Source: JBHHYU01 sp046757725
GTDB lineage: Bacteria > Desulfobacterota > Binatia > UBA9968
Assembly: GCA_046757725.1 (NCBI GenBank)
Contig: JBHHYU010000118.1
Coordinates: 1-7,773 of the forward strand
Direction of reading: 5' to 3'
Length of the DNA stretch: 7,773 bases
Shown: one piece after another, positions 1 to 7,080 of the stretch
Position numbering within the stretch: position 1 is the stretch's first letter
Layout of the letters: each line of letters begins with the position of its first letter
The notes under the pieces: generated by a model
Database searches by the model: none
What the model was told of the DNA's origin: nothing
Seen by the model: only the letters and a program-made list of their open reading frames with translations
Position numbers and translations under genes: made by a program

Positions 1-1265
1 TCTGATGCCCGGTAAATCTCATAACTCAGCCAGAATAAAAGTGGCTGCGTCGGATTGAAGCCGGTCTGTTCCGCGATAAGAAAAGAATAATAAGGGGCAA
101 AGTATATCAACGCAAGTAGGAGCTTATAGTAGGGAGAGAAGAGGGACCTGTGTTGGTAAATGAGTAAGGCGGGGATGGTCAAAAGCATCAGATCATAAAT
201 CAGGCTATGATGCATGATGAGTGGGGTCACGGTGATAGTCATCGCAAACTGAAGATCGAAGGCATCGCTATGAGGCTCAACGTTGCCTCGCCAGATTCTT
301 ACCAACCAGTAGAACAACGGCGCAACGCCCAACAATGTAAAACCGGCAGCCAGGGGGTTGGGCAATAGTAGGCGTGAGAAACCATAGAGAGAAACGTACT
401 GTGCTAGTGGATGATGGTTCCCCTGTATCTTTGCCAATAGAATGCTTAAGCTCGCCAGGTAATCGGCGTACAATGAAAAAGGGAAAAATAATCCCCCGGC
501 GCAGATAAGGGCTATAGAGGCAATAACCAGGCCTAGACCCGTCCGCCAGAGTCGCTTGATAATCAGAACGGGGACCATGACGATAAGAAAATGAAACCTG
601 TAGGTTAATAACCCCATTGTCATGCCGGACCATAAGGGCCGTCTTCGCTTCAGGAGATAGAAGGCCAAGGTCCAAAAAAAAAGTCCTAGCGTTGTCGTTT
701 GACCCAAGAAAATGCACCTTACCAAAGCGGGTGCAGCCGCTGATACCGCGAGAATGTGGCCAAACTGAGCTTTTGCAGATGGGACAAGAAGTATGAGGAT
801 CCAGATGGATAACAAGTAAAGAACGACGCTTGCCGTGGTCCATATCCAGTAGGCCTGGATATAGGTAAAGTGGCTGAGAAGTAGAAGCAAAACTGAGAAA
901 AAGGGAGGATATAAATAATGAAGGTGTCTTCTGGGTGGCAAACTGGGGTTTAACCGTTGCTCGATCTTCCGTTGCGTATCTATGTCATAGAGCTTCTCAG
1001 GATTCGTATTCGCTATAAGGCCGGCGGAGTAAAACGCTAGGAAGTCGCCGGCTTGCCAGACCGGTGGGGTTCCTTCGGTTCCTACCATGGCTATCCTTTT
1101 TATTGTCACAACGGATATCCAGGTTATGAACGTCAGCGCTAACGCATAAATAACGATGCGTTTTGATGTGAGGAGTGCGCTTGCCCTGCCGAGGGCGCAT
1201 CTGAGCTTTGATCCAAGTTGCGCTGAAGTTACGGTTGTCGAGGATAGCGAAGTAACACGGCTCAT
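1..1265 (-). CDS. GT87/DUF2029-family membrane glycosyltransferase, 3' end beyond the window
   Basis: The minus strand is open from an ATG at 1265 to the left edge, 421 codons with no stop. The start lies four bases after the TGA of the GT2 gene, so the two are probably translationally coupled; no good Shine-Dalgarno is visible. A basic N-terminus of about 36 residues precedes a first membrane segment (about 37-55). A loop then carries the family signature: GDF (Asp74), FYSAG (78-82), LYD (92-94) and YLYPPFF (117-123). Many further hydrophobic segments follow. This is the pattern of GT87, GT-C-fold enzymes that use polyprenyl-phosphate sugars outside the inner membrane; Asp74 is the likely catalytic acidic residue. 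Family members are usually about 400-450 residues, so little is probably missing. Following a lipid-linked sugar synthase, it may use that enzyme's product. The family is clear; the sugar and acceptor are not. Confidence 0.85.
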   Translation of the reverse strand, partial: MSRVTSLSSTTVTSAQLGSKLRCALGRASALLTSKRIVIYALALTFITWISVVTIKRIAMVGTEGTPPVWQAGDFLAFYSAGLIANTNPEKLYDIDTQRKIEQRLNPSLPPRRHLHYLYPPFFSVLLLLLSHFTYIQAYWIWTTASVVLYLLSIWILILLVPSAKAQFGHILAVSAAAPALVRCIFLGQTTTLGLFFWTLAFYLLKRRRPLWSGMTMGLLTYRFHFLIVMVPVLIIKRLWRTGLGLVIASIALICAGGLFFPFSLYADYLASLSILLAKIQGNHHPLAQYVSLYGFSRLLLPNPLAAGFTLLGVAPLFYWLVRIWRGNVEPHSDAFDLQFAMTITVTPLIMHHSLIYDLMLLTIPALLIYQHRSLFSPYYKLLLALIYFAPYYSFLIAEQTGFNPTQPLLFWLSYEIYRAS

Positions 1266-1269
1266 GACA

Positions 1270-2232
1270 TCAGCTTTGCGCTTTCCGTGACGTAGCGGGT
1301 TGGTACCCGTTCAAAAAATATAACGGTCTATTTTTGCTTTCATCGAACATCCGTCCTAAATACTCGCCGATCACCCCAAGAGTGATAAGCTGGACACCGC
1401 CAAAAAATAAGATCACCACCATCAGCGATGGATACCCGGCTACCGGATCTCCGTAAATAATCGTTTTATAAACGATAAAGCCGGCGTAAAGAAACGCCCC
1501 CACCGCAGTCAGAAGGCCGAGGTAAGTTGCAACTTTCAAGGGTGCAATAGTAAAAGACGTAAAACCCTCAAGGGCAAAATTCCAGAGCTGCCAATAGTTC
1601 CATTTTGTTTTTCCTACCTGGCGGGCGGAACGCTGGTAAGGAACTTCCTTTTGAGGGTAGCCGATCCACGCAAACAGACCCTTCATGAATCGGTGTTGTT
1701 CGCGTAACTGCTTTAGAGATTCAACGGCGCGGCGACTCAGTAAACGGTAGTCGCCCGTGTCTTCGGGGATCTTAACGCGGCTCACTAGTTGAATAAGACG
1801 GTAAAAAATAAAGGCGGTCCCCTTTTTTACTACACTCTCTCCACCTCTGGTTATACGCTTGGCATAGACGACGTCGTACCCCTCCTTCCATTGCTTGACG
1901 AGCTCCGGAATCAGCTCGGGCGGATCCTGTAGATCTGCATCGATAACGACAACGGCATCGCCATTGGCGTGGTCGAGGCCGGCCGTCAAAGCAATCTCCT
2001 TTCCAAAATTACGGCTCAGATCGACGACCGCGATTCTAGGATCCGCCCGCCGCAGACCTTGTATCACCGTTAGGGTCTTATCAGTGCTGCCGTCGTTGAC
2101 ATAGATGATTTCCGTGTCGATCGACATGGAGCCTAAGGCAGTGGCAAGCTGATTATGAAATTCAGTTAGAACTTCCTCCTCGTTGTAGGCTGCGATGACT
2201 ACTGACATGAACATATCGACGGGATGGGTCAA
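1270..2232 (-). CDS. GtrB/DPM1-like GT2 glycosyltransferase (polyprenyl-phosphate sugar synthase)
   Basis: The protein has up to 320 residues. An N-terminal GT-A domain shows SVVIAAYNEEE (10-20), YVNDGSTDKT (44-53), DLSRNFGKEIALTAG (71-85) and the metal/nucleotide-binding IDADLQDPPE (97-106, Asp98 and Asp100). DTGDYRLLSRRAV (158-170), RFMKGLFAWIG (181-191) and GKTKW (207-211) follow, as is typical of GtrB and DPM1 relatives. Two C-terminal membrane helices (about 233-257 and 268-290) and the ending IGEYLGRMFDESKNRP fit the bacterial bactoprenol glycosyltransferases. The family moves a sugar from a nucleotide donor to undecaprenyl phosphate on the cytoplasmic face, for later use by GT-C enzymes outside. 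Both neighbours are GT-C-like membrane proteins, which supports that role. The longest start is a TTG at 2232 with only a weak GGA upstream; ATGs at 2214 and 2208 are equally possible and keep the whole domain. No GtrA-like flippase is visible. Confidence 0.9.
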   Translation of the reverse strand: MTHPVDMFMSVVIAAYNEEEVLTEFHNQLATALGSMSIDTEIIYVNDGSTDKTLTVIQGLRRADPRIAVVDLSRNFGKEIALTAGLDHANGDAVVVIDADLQDPPELIPELVKQWKEGYDVVYAKRITRGGESVVKKGTAFIFYRLIQLVSRVKIPEDTGDYRLLSRRAVESLKQLREQHRFMKGLFAWIGYPQKEVPYQRSARQVGKTKWNYWQLWNFALEGFTSFTIAPLKVATYLGLLTAVGAFLYAGFIVYKTIIYGDPVAGYPSLMVVILFFGGVQLITLGVIGEYLGRMFDESKNRPLYFLNGYQPATSRKAQS

Positions 2233-2257
2233 GTCCGGCAGCTAGTTTTGAACGGTC

Positions 2258-3823
2258 TCAATTTGATTCGGTGGTTTCATTTTCTTCTAAGGTGGGTTTG
2301 ATGTCGGGATACCTCGTTATAATGGGCTGATTGTCAAGGGTGTTTTTAACAAAAATGTTAGCGACCCGATCGCTATAGATAAGCCGCCATTCCTTACTTG
2401 CCAGTAAAAAGGTAGAAAGGGCTGATTTCGTATTATAAATGATCCAGTTGATGTTGTATTTTTCTATCACTTTTTCCCAGTCTGGTCTTAGCCAGGCGAC
2501 TTTGAAATACTCCTCGACCTTGACGCTTCCATACATGTCCGAGCGACCGTCTAGGAAGACCTTGTATTTAGGCCATGTCGCGTAAATGATATAATCACCG
2601 AATTCGTCATTGTTAAACATATGCCCTTTGAGATCTTCTCTCTTCATAAATTCTACGGCGGCCACAGGCTTAATTCTTTTATCGAAACCATACGCTATTT
2701 TGCCCTTTGCCGCCAGGACACAAACGACCAAAATGGCCATGGTGGGCCACACGTAGCCTTTGGCGGAGGCATCCAATAATGCAATATTTTTGGATCTTAT
2801 CTTCAAAAAGTCCATCCACTTTCCTTCGGTTTTTGATACGATCCTTTCAGTCTGCCGTACGAGGATGGGCGCGGCGATGATAGCAAAGAGCAGGATGTAT
2901 CTCGCGGAATAGAGCGCCATATGAGTAAACAACAATATAAGCATCAACTCTATGGGGTTCAGTCTCCCCCTGGAGATCCCCAGAATGGCTAACGTTGCAT
3001 AAACAAGGTATCTAAACGGCATGACGGCATGAAAATCCGGTGATTGAAACTCGACGACATGATCCATTATATAACGGTTCGAAACTAGGCTGAAGGGGAA
3101 CAACAGAATCTTGTACCCGTAGGGGTTTACAAGCGAAGCCAGGAGACAGACAGTAAGGGTAAGGGTCAATACCAGCACCATACATCTTCGTTTCTTTTTC
3201 TGTGCTTCCGACGCAGCAACCGATCCAAAGAGATTTCCGGATAGATAAACCCCCAAGAGCACAAAGCCCACTATGAAGCCCGCATGGAGATTGACCCAGA
3301 GAAGCATAAGAGGAGGAAGAAAATACAAATAGTTCCCTTTGTCATGTTGGTAGGTATCGAGCAGATGATACCACACCATGGTTAAGAGCAATGAAAAAAT
3401 ATGCGGCCTTGCCAGCCAGTGTACCATTGAGGCGGCCGTTACGAGAGAAACGATAAGGATAGATGAAAGGATATTGCCTTTGGTTGTCTGAACTATTTTA
3501 AATAAAACGAAATAAACCGATGCGATGGCGAATGAAAAAAAAATTACGATACCCGTAAGACCGAAACTTTTATGAATGAGTCCCATGATCACCTCGGAAA
3601 GCCATTCGTGAGCGGTCCAAGGGAGCGAGGGGGAGCGAAAAGAAAACACGTCGTGCTTTGGAACGGTCATCGTCTCTATAATAAACTCACCGGCACGAAT
3701 ATGGTATCCGGTATCGGCATCGGCTAAGAGTCCCTTACCGACGATAGAGCTCAGGATGATAAAAACCGCTAAAAAAATGATGTCGGCTATGGAGGGCAGG
3801 CAAGCTCTGAATGTCTTTTCCAT
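2258..3823 (-). CDS. Large polytopic GT-C-like membrane protein with C-terminal soluble domain
   Basis: This 521-residue protein has about ten or more hydrophobic segments up to about residue 372, then a soluble C-terminal domain. Recognisable motifs are LLADADTGYHIRAGEF (32-47), PWTAHEWLSE (68-77), LARPHIFSLL (137-146), NLHAGF (178-183), NPYG (233-236) and, in the soluble part, FNNDEFGDYIIY with VFLDGRSDMYG (403-414 and 422-432). I recognise this as a widespread, mostly uncharacterised membrane family. The acidic pair Asp35/Asp37 in the first external loop resembles the catalytic loop of GT-C glycosyltransferases, so a transferase role is plausible but inferred. The start is the first ATG after an in-frame TGA nine bases upstream. 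There is no Shine-Dalgarno, so translation may depend on an upstream frame ending six bases earlier. The next gene follows after 25 bases. Confidence 0.85.
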   Translation of the reverse strand: MEKTFRACLPSIADIIFLAVFIILSSIVGKGLLADADTGYHIRAGEFIIETMTVPKHDVFSFRSPSLPWTAHEWLSEVIMGLIHKSFGLTGIVIFFSFAIASVYFVLFKIVQTTKGNILSSILIVSLVTAASMVHWLARPHIFSLLLTMVWYHLLDTYQHDKGNYLYFLPPLMLLWVNLHAGFIVGFVLLGVYLSGNLFGSVAASEAQKKKRRCMVLVLTLTLTVCLLASLVNPYGYKILLFPFSLVSNRYIMDHVVEFQSPDFHAVMPFRYLVYATLAILGISRGRLNPIELMLILLFTHMALYSARYILLFAIIAAPILVRQTERIVSKTEGKWMDFLKIRSKNIALLDASAKGYVWPTMAILVVCVLAAKGKIAYGFDKRIKPVAAVEFMKREDLKGHMFNNDEFGDYIIYATWPKYKVFLDGRSDMYGSVKVEEYFKVAWLRPDWEKVIEKYNINWIIYNTKSALSTFLLASKEWRLIYSDRVANIFVKNTLDNQPIITRYPDIKPTLEENETTESN

Positions 3824-3829
3824 GCGGGA

Positions 3830-4003
3830 TCACAAAGGAGGTTCAAGAAATAGCTTCCCGGCCAGGAACCTTGTTGCTGACATCCAGAGAGGTAGTTGTC
3901 TTGCAGACAAAAGTTTACGAAAACATTTCATGGTTTTGCGGCTCGGCCCCAATCGGTCGGGCCTGCTCAGAAAGGCGTAGAGATGGCTATCGGATTCGCG
4001 CAT
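3830..4003 (-). CDS. Possible small ORF (57 aa) in the gap between kinase and GT-C gene
   Basis: An open frame runs on the minus strand from ATG at 4003 to TGA at 3830-3832, ending six bases before the next gene's ATG. The same frame stays open further upstream into the kinase tail, to a TAA near 4086. In its upstream half about three quarters of codons end in G or C, somewhat coding-like and higher than in the neighbours by eye. Its spacing would allow translational coupling to the GT-C gene, which lacks its own Shine-Dalgarno. Against it: no ribosome binding site before ATG 4003, no recognisable domain, and several inverted repeats inside it. It could be a coupling leader, a decayed remnant, or chance. 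Confidence 0.2.
   Translation of the reverse strand: MRESDSHLYAFLSRPDRLGPSRKTMKCFRKLLSARQLPLWMSATRFLAGKLFLEPPL
3896..3924. promoter_or_regulatory. Two adjacent inverted repeats upstream of the GT-C gene
   Basis: The plus strand shows TTGTCT-TGC-AGACAA (3896-3910), a perfect dyad with six-base arms, followed two bases later by GTTT-ACGA-AAAC (3913-3924). They lie about 75-100 bases upstream of the GT-C gene's start, in the only sizeable gap inside the minus-strand series. They could be operators for an internal promoter or small RNA hairpins. No U-tract follows either on the minus strand, so they do not look like intrinsic terminators. I see no convincing -35/-10 pair here. Confidence 0.35.
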
Positions 4004-4031
4004 CCACAGGATAGGGATCCTGGTCTGGGCT

Positions 4032-5228
4032 TCAACCTGTTTGCACTGCCTGTGCTCTTCCCTCAGCAGCGGTTATTCCGTGGCTTACTCCTTCCGGAAT
4101 ATTTCTCGTGCCACGGAAAAAATGTAATAACCTACGTGATATCTTAGACCGATCTGGTTTTTCTTGGTAAACCCTGGGAAGACTGATTTTAAACGAGGTA
4201 CCGACTTCTGCATTGCTTTCCAGGTCAATGGTGCCTCTGAGTTGTTCGATATGTTTTTTAACGATGCTCAACCCCAGTCCGATGCCTCCCCGTGAGTTTT
4301 CTGTTGACGTTTTGTGTACCTGGAAAAAAGGATCAAAAATCGTGGGTAGAGAATCCCGCGGTATCCCTATCCCGGTATCGGTTACTTCCAAGGCAATGCA
4401 GTCAATGGTTGACAGATACCGGGTTCGTAGGGTCACCGAGCCTTGGTCGGTGTATTTAAGGGCGTTCTGTAACAGATTGTTCAGAATTTCTTTAAGTCTC
4501 TCGCGGTCAGTTGTTAGCATTGGCATTTGTTCCGGAATCTCCCACTTGAGTTCAAGGCCCTTCTGCCGTCCTAGGAAAGCGTACGTGCCCTTCAAATCAT
4601 CCAGGACGGCGCCTAGAGAAAATTCTTCGATCCGGACGTGTGATTTGTCGGCCTCCAGACGGGAGAAGACCAATATGCGTTCGATCATATCTTTCAGATC
4701 GGTTGATTGTTTGGAAACGATGTTTAGGATGTTTTTGTTTTTTTCGTCAAGTTGTCCGTACAGTCCATCTAGAATACACTCCACGTACCCCATGATAACG
4801 GCCAGAGGGGTCCTTAACTCGTGAGATACTTGATTAAGAAATTCAGATTTAAGCCTGGCCAGATTTTCCGCGTGTTCCTTTTCTCGCTTCAGGTCCTTTA
4901 ATAGAGACTCTACCTCAGAGGCCTGCTCCGGGACCTTTTGACTACTCCAGATCATGAGAATAACCATCAGGCTACCCATTAAACCGGTACCTCCGTAAAA
5001 CACGAGATCCCGATTTTCTTGGGCAAGTTGTAAGAAAAAGCGACTTTTACGCAAAAGGAATGCGGAAAAAGTTGCAAATTGAGCCCAGATCTCCGAAGAA
5101 TGATCGGCCCAAGCAGATAGTAGGTAATTGACATCCGCTTCCGTAGCACGCTTATCCGACAAAATTACTAGTCCCAGGAAAAGCGTCAGAAACAAGAGCA
5201 GTCCAAAAGTGGTATATCGGAACCTCAT
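4032..5228 (-). CDS. Membrane-bound sensor histidine kinase (HisKA-HATPase_c)
   Basis: This 398-residue protein has a membrane helix at about 8-24, a short loop of about 50 residues, and a second helix at about 75-94. A coiled-coil linker (about 103-126) leads to a HisKA domain with the H-box SHELRTPL, phospho-acceptor His136. The HATPase domain is complete: N-box LNNLLQNALKYT (249-260), G1 EVTDTGIGIP (281-290), F-box IFDPFFQ (297-303) and G2 GGIGLGLSIVKKH (314-326). It should autophosphorylate at the inner membrane and pass phosphate to a response regulator; the upstream REC-GGDEF protein is the obvious candidate partner (inferred). The external loop is too short for a known sensor fold, so the signal may be membrane stress or a partner protein. 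A tail of about 45 residues follows the usual end of the ATPase domain (near PRV, 351-353) and looks low in conservation; the alternative open frame at 3830-4003 begins beside it. An in-frame TAG two codons upstream fixes the start. Confidence 0.93.
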   Translation of the reverse strand: MRFRYTTFGLLLFLTLFLGLVILSDKRATEADVNYLLSAWADHSSEIWAQFATFSAFLLRKSRFFLQLAQENRDLVFYGGTGLMGSLMVILMIWSSQKVPEQASEVESLLKDLKREKEHAENLARLKSEFLNQVSHELRTPLAVIMGYVECILDGLYGQLDEKNKNILNIVSKQSTDLKDMIERILVFSRLEADKSHVRIEEFSLGAVLDDLKGTYAFLGRQKGLELKWEIPEQMPMLTTDRERLKEILNNLLQNALKYTDQGSVTLRTRYLSTIDCIALEVTDTGIGIPRDSLPTIFDPFFQVHKTSTENSRGGIGLGLSIVKKHIEQLRGTIDLESNAEVGTSFKISLPRVYQEKPDRSKISRRLLHFFRGTRNIPEGVSHGITAAEGRAQAVQTG

Positions 5229-5244
5229 CGTCTAGTTTAATGAT

Positions 5245-5252
5245 TCTCCTTT
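5245..5252 (-). promoter_or_regulatory. Distant Shine-Dalgarno of the histidine kinase gene
   Basis: The minus strand reads AAAGGAGA here, 16 bases before ATG 5228, well beyond the usual 5-10. No other in-frame start can use it, because a TAG lies between. The kinase may therefore be translated weakly. Confidence 0.45.
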
Positions 5253-5283
5253 ATGGATAGTTAGATGGCACCGATTGAGGAAC

Positions 5284-6267
5284 TCAGGCCAGCTGCTTCT
5301 CTAAAATTTTTCCATTATCTAGTCTTTCTGTATTCTGGGGGAGAAAGGCTTCCACTCTGTCCTTGCCGTTGTTTTTGGCCAGGTAAAGGGCCTGATCAGC
5401 GTCTTGTAACATGTGATGCCAATCCGAGTATTGTTTCCTCGTATTGGAAGAGATGCCAATGCTGACGGTCAAAGAGAAAGGTCGAGTGGTTGTTCCGAAG
5501 GTGCTGCTCTTGATGTCGTTCTTGATTTTCTCACCCACCTGAAGGGCACTTTCTAAATCCGTTTCCGGCAAAATGAGAACAAACTCTTCGCCACCGTAAC
5601 GAGCGGGATAGTCACTACGGCGCGTTTTTAAGCTCAACTTGCCGGCAATCTTTTTGAGGGCGGTGTCACCCCCGTGGTGGCCATAGGTATCGTTGATCAT
5701 CTTAAAATTGTCTATATCGAGCATGAGAAGCGAAACGGGGTGATGATAACGCTTGATTCGATCGAATTCCTCCTCGATTTTTTTTTCGAAGGCGCGGCGA
5801 TTAAAGAGACCTGTCAGAGGATCAATCAAGGTCTGGTATTCGAGGTGTTGTTGATATTGAACCACTCGTGCGCCTACGCGAACTCGGGCTAGAAGCTCAG
5901 TAAAGGAGAAGGGTTTATTGATATAATCGTCGGCCCCGAGGTCGAGACCTCGCACCCGATCACCTTCTTGGATCCTGGCTGTAATAAGAATCAGATAAAT
6001 ATTTTTGAACGCTTGGTTACTACGGATCCTGTGAAGCAGTTCTAATCCATCCATCTTGGGCATCATAATATCCGAAAGGGCAAGCTGGACTGGCTCTTTC
6101 TCAAGTTTTTCGAGAGCCTCCGCTCCGTTTGCCGCCGAAATGACACGATAGCCTTCTCTCTGCAGCACGAGCTCTAACAGCTCTCTCTGATCTGGATGGT
6201 CCTCGATGACCAGCACAGTAAAACGTGCCTTATCCTCAGTTAATGGCATGGTGTGAGTCTCCATCAT
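5284..6267 (-). CDS. Response regulator diguanylate cyclase (REC-GGDEF)
   Basis: The protein has 327 residues. The N-terminal receiver domain (about 16-133) has the acidic pair Glu22/Asp23, phospho-acceptor Asp66 in LSDIMMPKMDG, Thr96 in LITA and Lys118 in NKPF, so it should be phosphorylatable. A short helical linker leads to a GGDEF domain from DPLTGLFNRRAF (149-160). It has LDIDNFKMINDTYGH (183-197), the active-site loop GGEEF (225-229) and an RxxD inhibitory site (Arg216, Asp219) exactly five residues before it. It should make c-di-GMP from two GTP in the cytoplasm on phosphorylation-driven dimerisation, with product feedback. Layout resembles PleD but with one receiver domain. Its ATG overlaps the HD-GYP stop (ATGA, 6264-6267). 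A second in-frame ATG at 6249 has GGAG nine bases before it and may be the main start; it loses only six residues. The kinase gene follows after 55 bases. Confidence 0.95.
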   Translation of the reverse strand: MMETHTMPLTEDKARFTVLVIEDHPDQRELLELVLQREGYRVISAANGAEALEKLEKEPVQLALSDIMMPKMDGLELLHRIRSNQAFKNIYLILITARIQEGDRVRGLDLGADDYINKPFSFTELLARVRVGARVVQYQQHLEYQTLIDPLTGLFNRRAFEKKIEEEFDRIKRYHHPVSLLMLDIDNFKMINDTYGHHGGDTALKKIAGKLSLKTRRSDYPARYGGEEFVLILPETDLESALQVGEKIKNDIKSSTFGTTTRPFSLTVSIGISSNTRKQYSDWHHMLQDADQALYLAKNNGKDRVEAFLPQNTERLDNGKILEKQLA

Positions 6268-6926
6268 CCAGTGACAAATCGATCGAACTCTACGACAATG
6301 TTCTTATCTACGTGTCCCGCCTCAGCATTCTGGTACAGAACTTCGAGGCTTTGTTCCAATGAGAAAGGTTGTTTGTAGGACCGTTTACTGCGCAACGCAT
6401 CATAGATTTCGATTATAGCCAGGATACAAGCCAGCTCGGAAATCTCGTCCCCTTTAAGTCCTCTCGGGTAACCTGTTCCATTGGGTCTTTCATGATGGCA
6501 GCCTACAAGGTACGCGATCTCTTCAAATGGGCCCAGTTCTAGGCAAATATTTTCTCCAAGCCCTGGATGGGTCTGCATAATTTTCTTTTCCGCTTGGTCC
6601 AATGGTCCAGCTTTATTCGTAATATGTGCGGGAATCCCCACTTTTCCAATATCGTGGAAAAAGGTCGCTAGATATAATTGGCGAAGCTCTTTTTCGCCAA
6701 ACCCCTCCCGACGTCCGAAATCTAGAGCATAAGAGCAGGATCGCTGTATATGGTGCTCATAAAAAGGGTCCAGTTGACGCATCACTGCCAAGAGAGATTC
6801 GGTTTTCTTGTAGACCTCCTCTTTACCGCGATGTGGAACCGTTATTGCTTCTAGTAGATGAACCATGGGGTATCCCGACCTAAGCTTAGGCAAAAGGCAT
6901 ACCAAGTGCGACGGTAAGGCGTTCAT
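6264..6926 (-). CDS. Stand-alone HD-GYP domain phosphodiesterase
   Basis: About 220 residues from ATG 6926. A short N-terminus of about 40 residues without a known sensor precedes the HD-GYP domain. Visible motifs are FHDIGKVGIP (90-99; His91, Asp92, Lys95), MQTHPGLGENI with His120, CHHERPNGTGYP (143-154; His144, His145) and EIYDALRSKRSYK (173-185). The family hydrolyses c-di-GMP to pGpG or GMP at a two- or three-metal centre in the cytoplasm, so this protein would oppose the cyclase encoded next to it. Two departures from the usual motif are seen: HHERPNG instead of HHERPDG, and Glu173 where the common form has Asp before the YDAL motif. With no receiver domain, control must come from expression, partners or c-di-GMP itself. 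A longer reading from TTG 6953 is possible but lacks a ribosome binding site. It is the first gene of the minus-strand series. Confidence 0.92.
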   Translation of the reverse strand: MNALPSHLVCLLPKLRSGYPMVHLLEAITVPHRGKEEVYKKTESLLAVMRQLDPFYEHHIQRSCSYALDFGRREGFGEKELRQLYLATFFHDIGKVGIPAHITNKAGPLDQAEKKIMQTHPGLGENICLELGPFEEIAYLVGCHHERPNGTGYPRGLKGDEISELACILAIIEIYDALRSKRSYKQPFSLEQSLEVLYQNAEAGHVDKNIVVEFDRFVTG

Positions 6927-6941
6927 AGTCTCGAGGTTGAT

Positions 6942-6948
6942 CCTCCTT
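6942..6948 (-). promoter_or_regulatory. Shine-Dalgarno upstream of the HD-GYP gene
   Basis: The minus strand reads AAGGAGG, 15 bases before ATG 6926 and just inside the alternative TTG (6953) reading. It argues against the TTG start, yet the spacing to the ATG is long. The kinase gene in the same series shows a similarly distant site. Confidence 0.5.
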
Positions 6949-6953
6949 GCCAA

Positions 6954-7056
6954 GGAAATAGATTGCTATCGCACTGAAATAACGCTGGAAAGTAGGGATC
7001 CGGCTGCGAAGCTTTCCGGACTGTTATGAAGGGAGTAGAAGCGTCACCGAGTTGGC
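6954..7056. other. Leader of the minus-strand operon, no clear promoter seen
   Basis: No coding frame is supported here. A dyad TCCGG-N12-CCGGA spans 6999-7020 and would form a weak hairpin in the operon's leader RNA. On the minus strand I found only poor -35/-10 candidates and no GG-N10-GC element, so the operon start site cannot be placed from sequence alone. It may lie inside the palindrome cluster next to it. Confidence 0.4.
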
Positions 7057-7079
7057 GATGTCATTAAAACTATGACATC
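7057..7079. promoter_or_regulatory. Perfect inverted repeat, likely activator/operator site 1
   Basis: GATGTCAT-N7-ATGACATC is a perfect dyad with eight-base arms, centred at 7068. That is about 152 bases before the predicted pilin transcription start, within normal enhancer distance for sigma-54 activators. It also lies about 130 bases upstream of the HD-GYP start, so the same protein could act on both divergent units. The half-site ATGACA recurs nearby (7094-7107 and 7116-7121), as expected for a multimeric binding array. Confidence 0.6.
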
Positions 7080-7080
7080 T

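Noticed and set aside
277..843. 188-codon minus-strand frame
   Set aside because: It overlaps in another frame the GT87 gene that is open from 1265 to the left edge; its translation has no family signature, while the GT87 frame has several.
3945..3963. GGCCC-N9-GGGCC hairpin as terminator of the kinase transcript
   Set aside because: The stem is only five pairs and no U-run follows on the minus strand.
4213..4824. 203-codon plus-strand frame
   Set aside because: It lies wholly antisense to the conserved HisKA/HATPase region of the kinase and has a serine/arginine-rich shadow composition.
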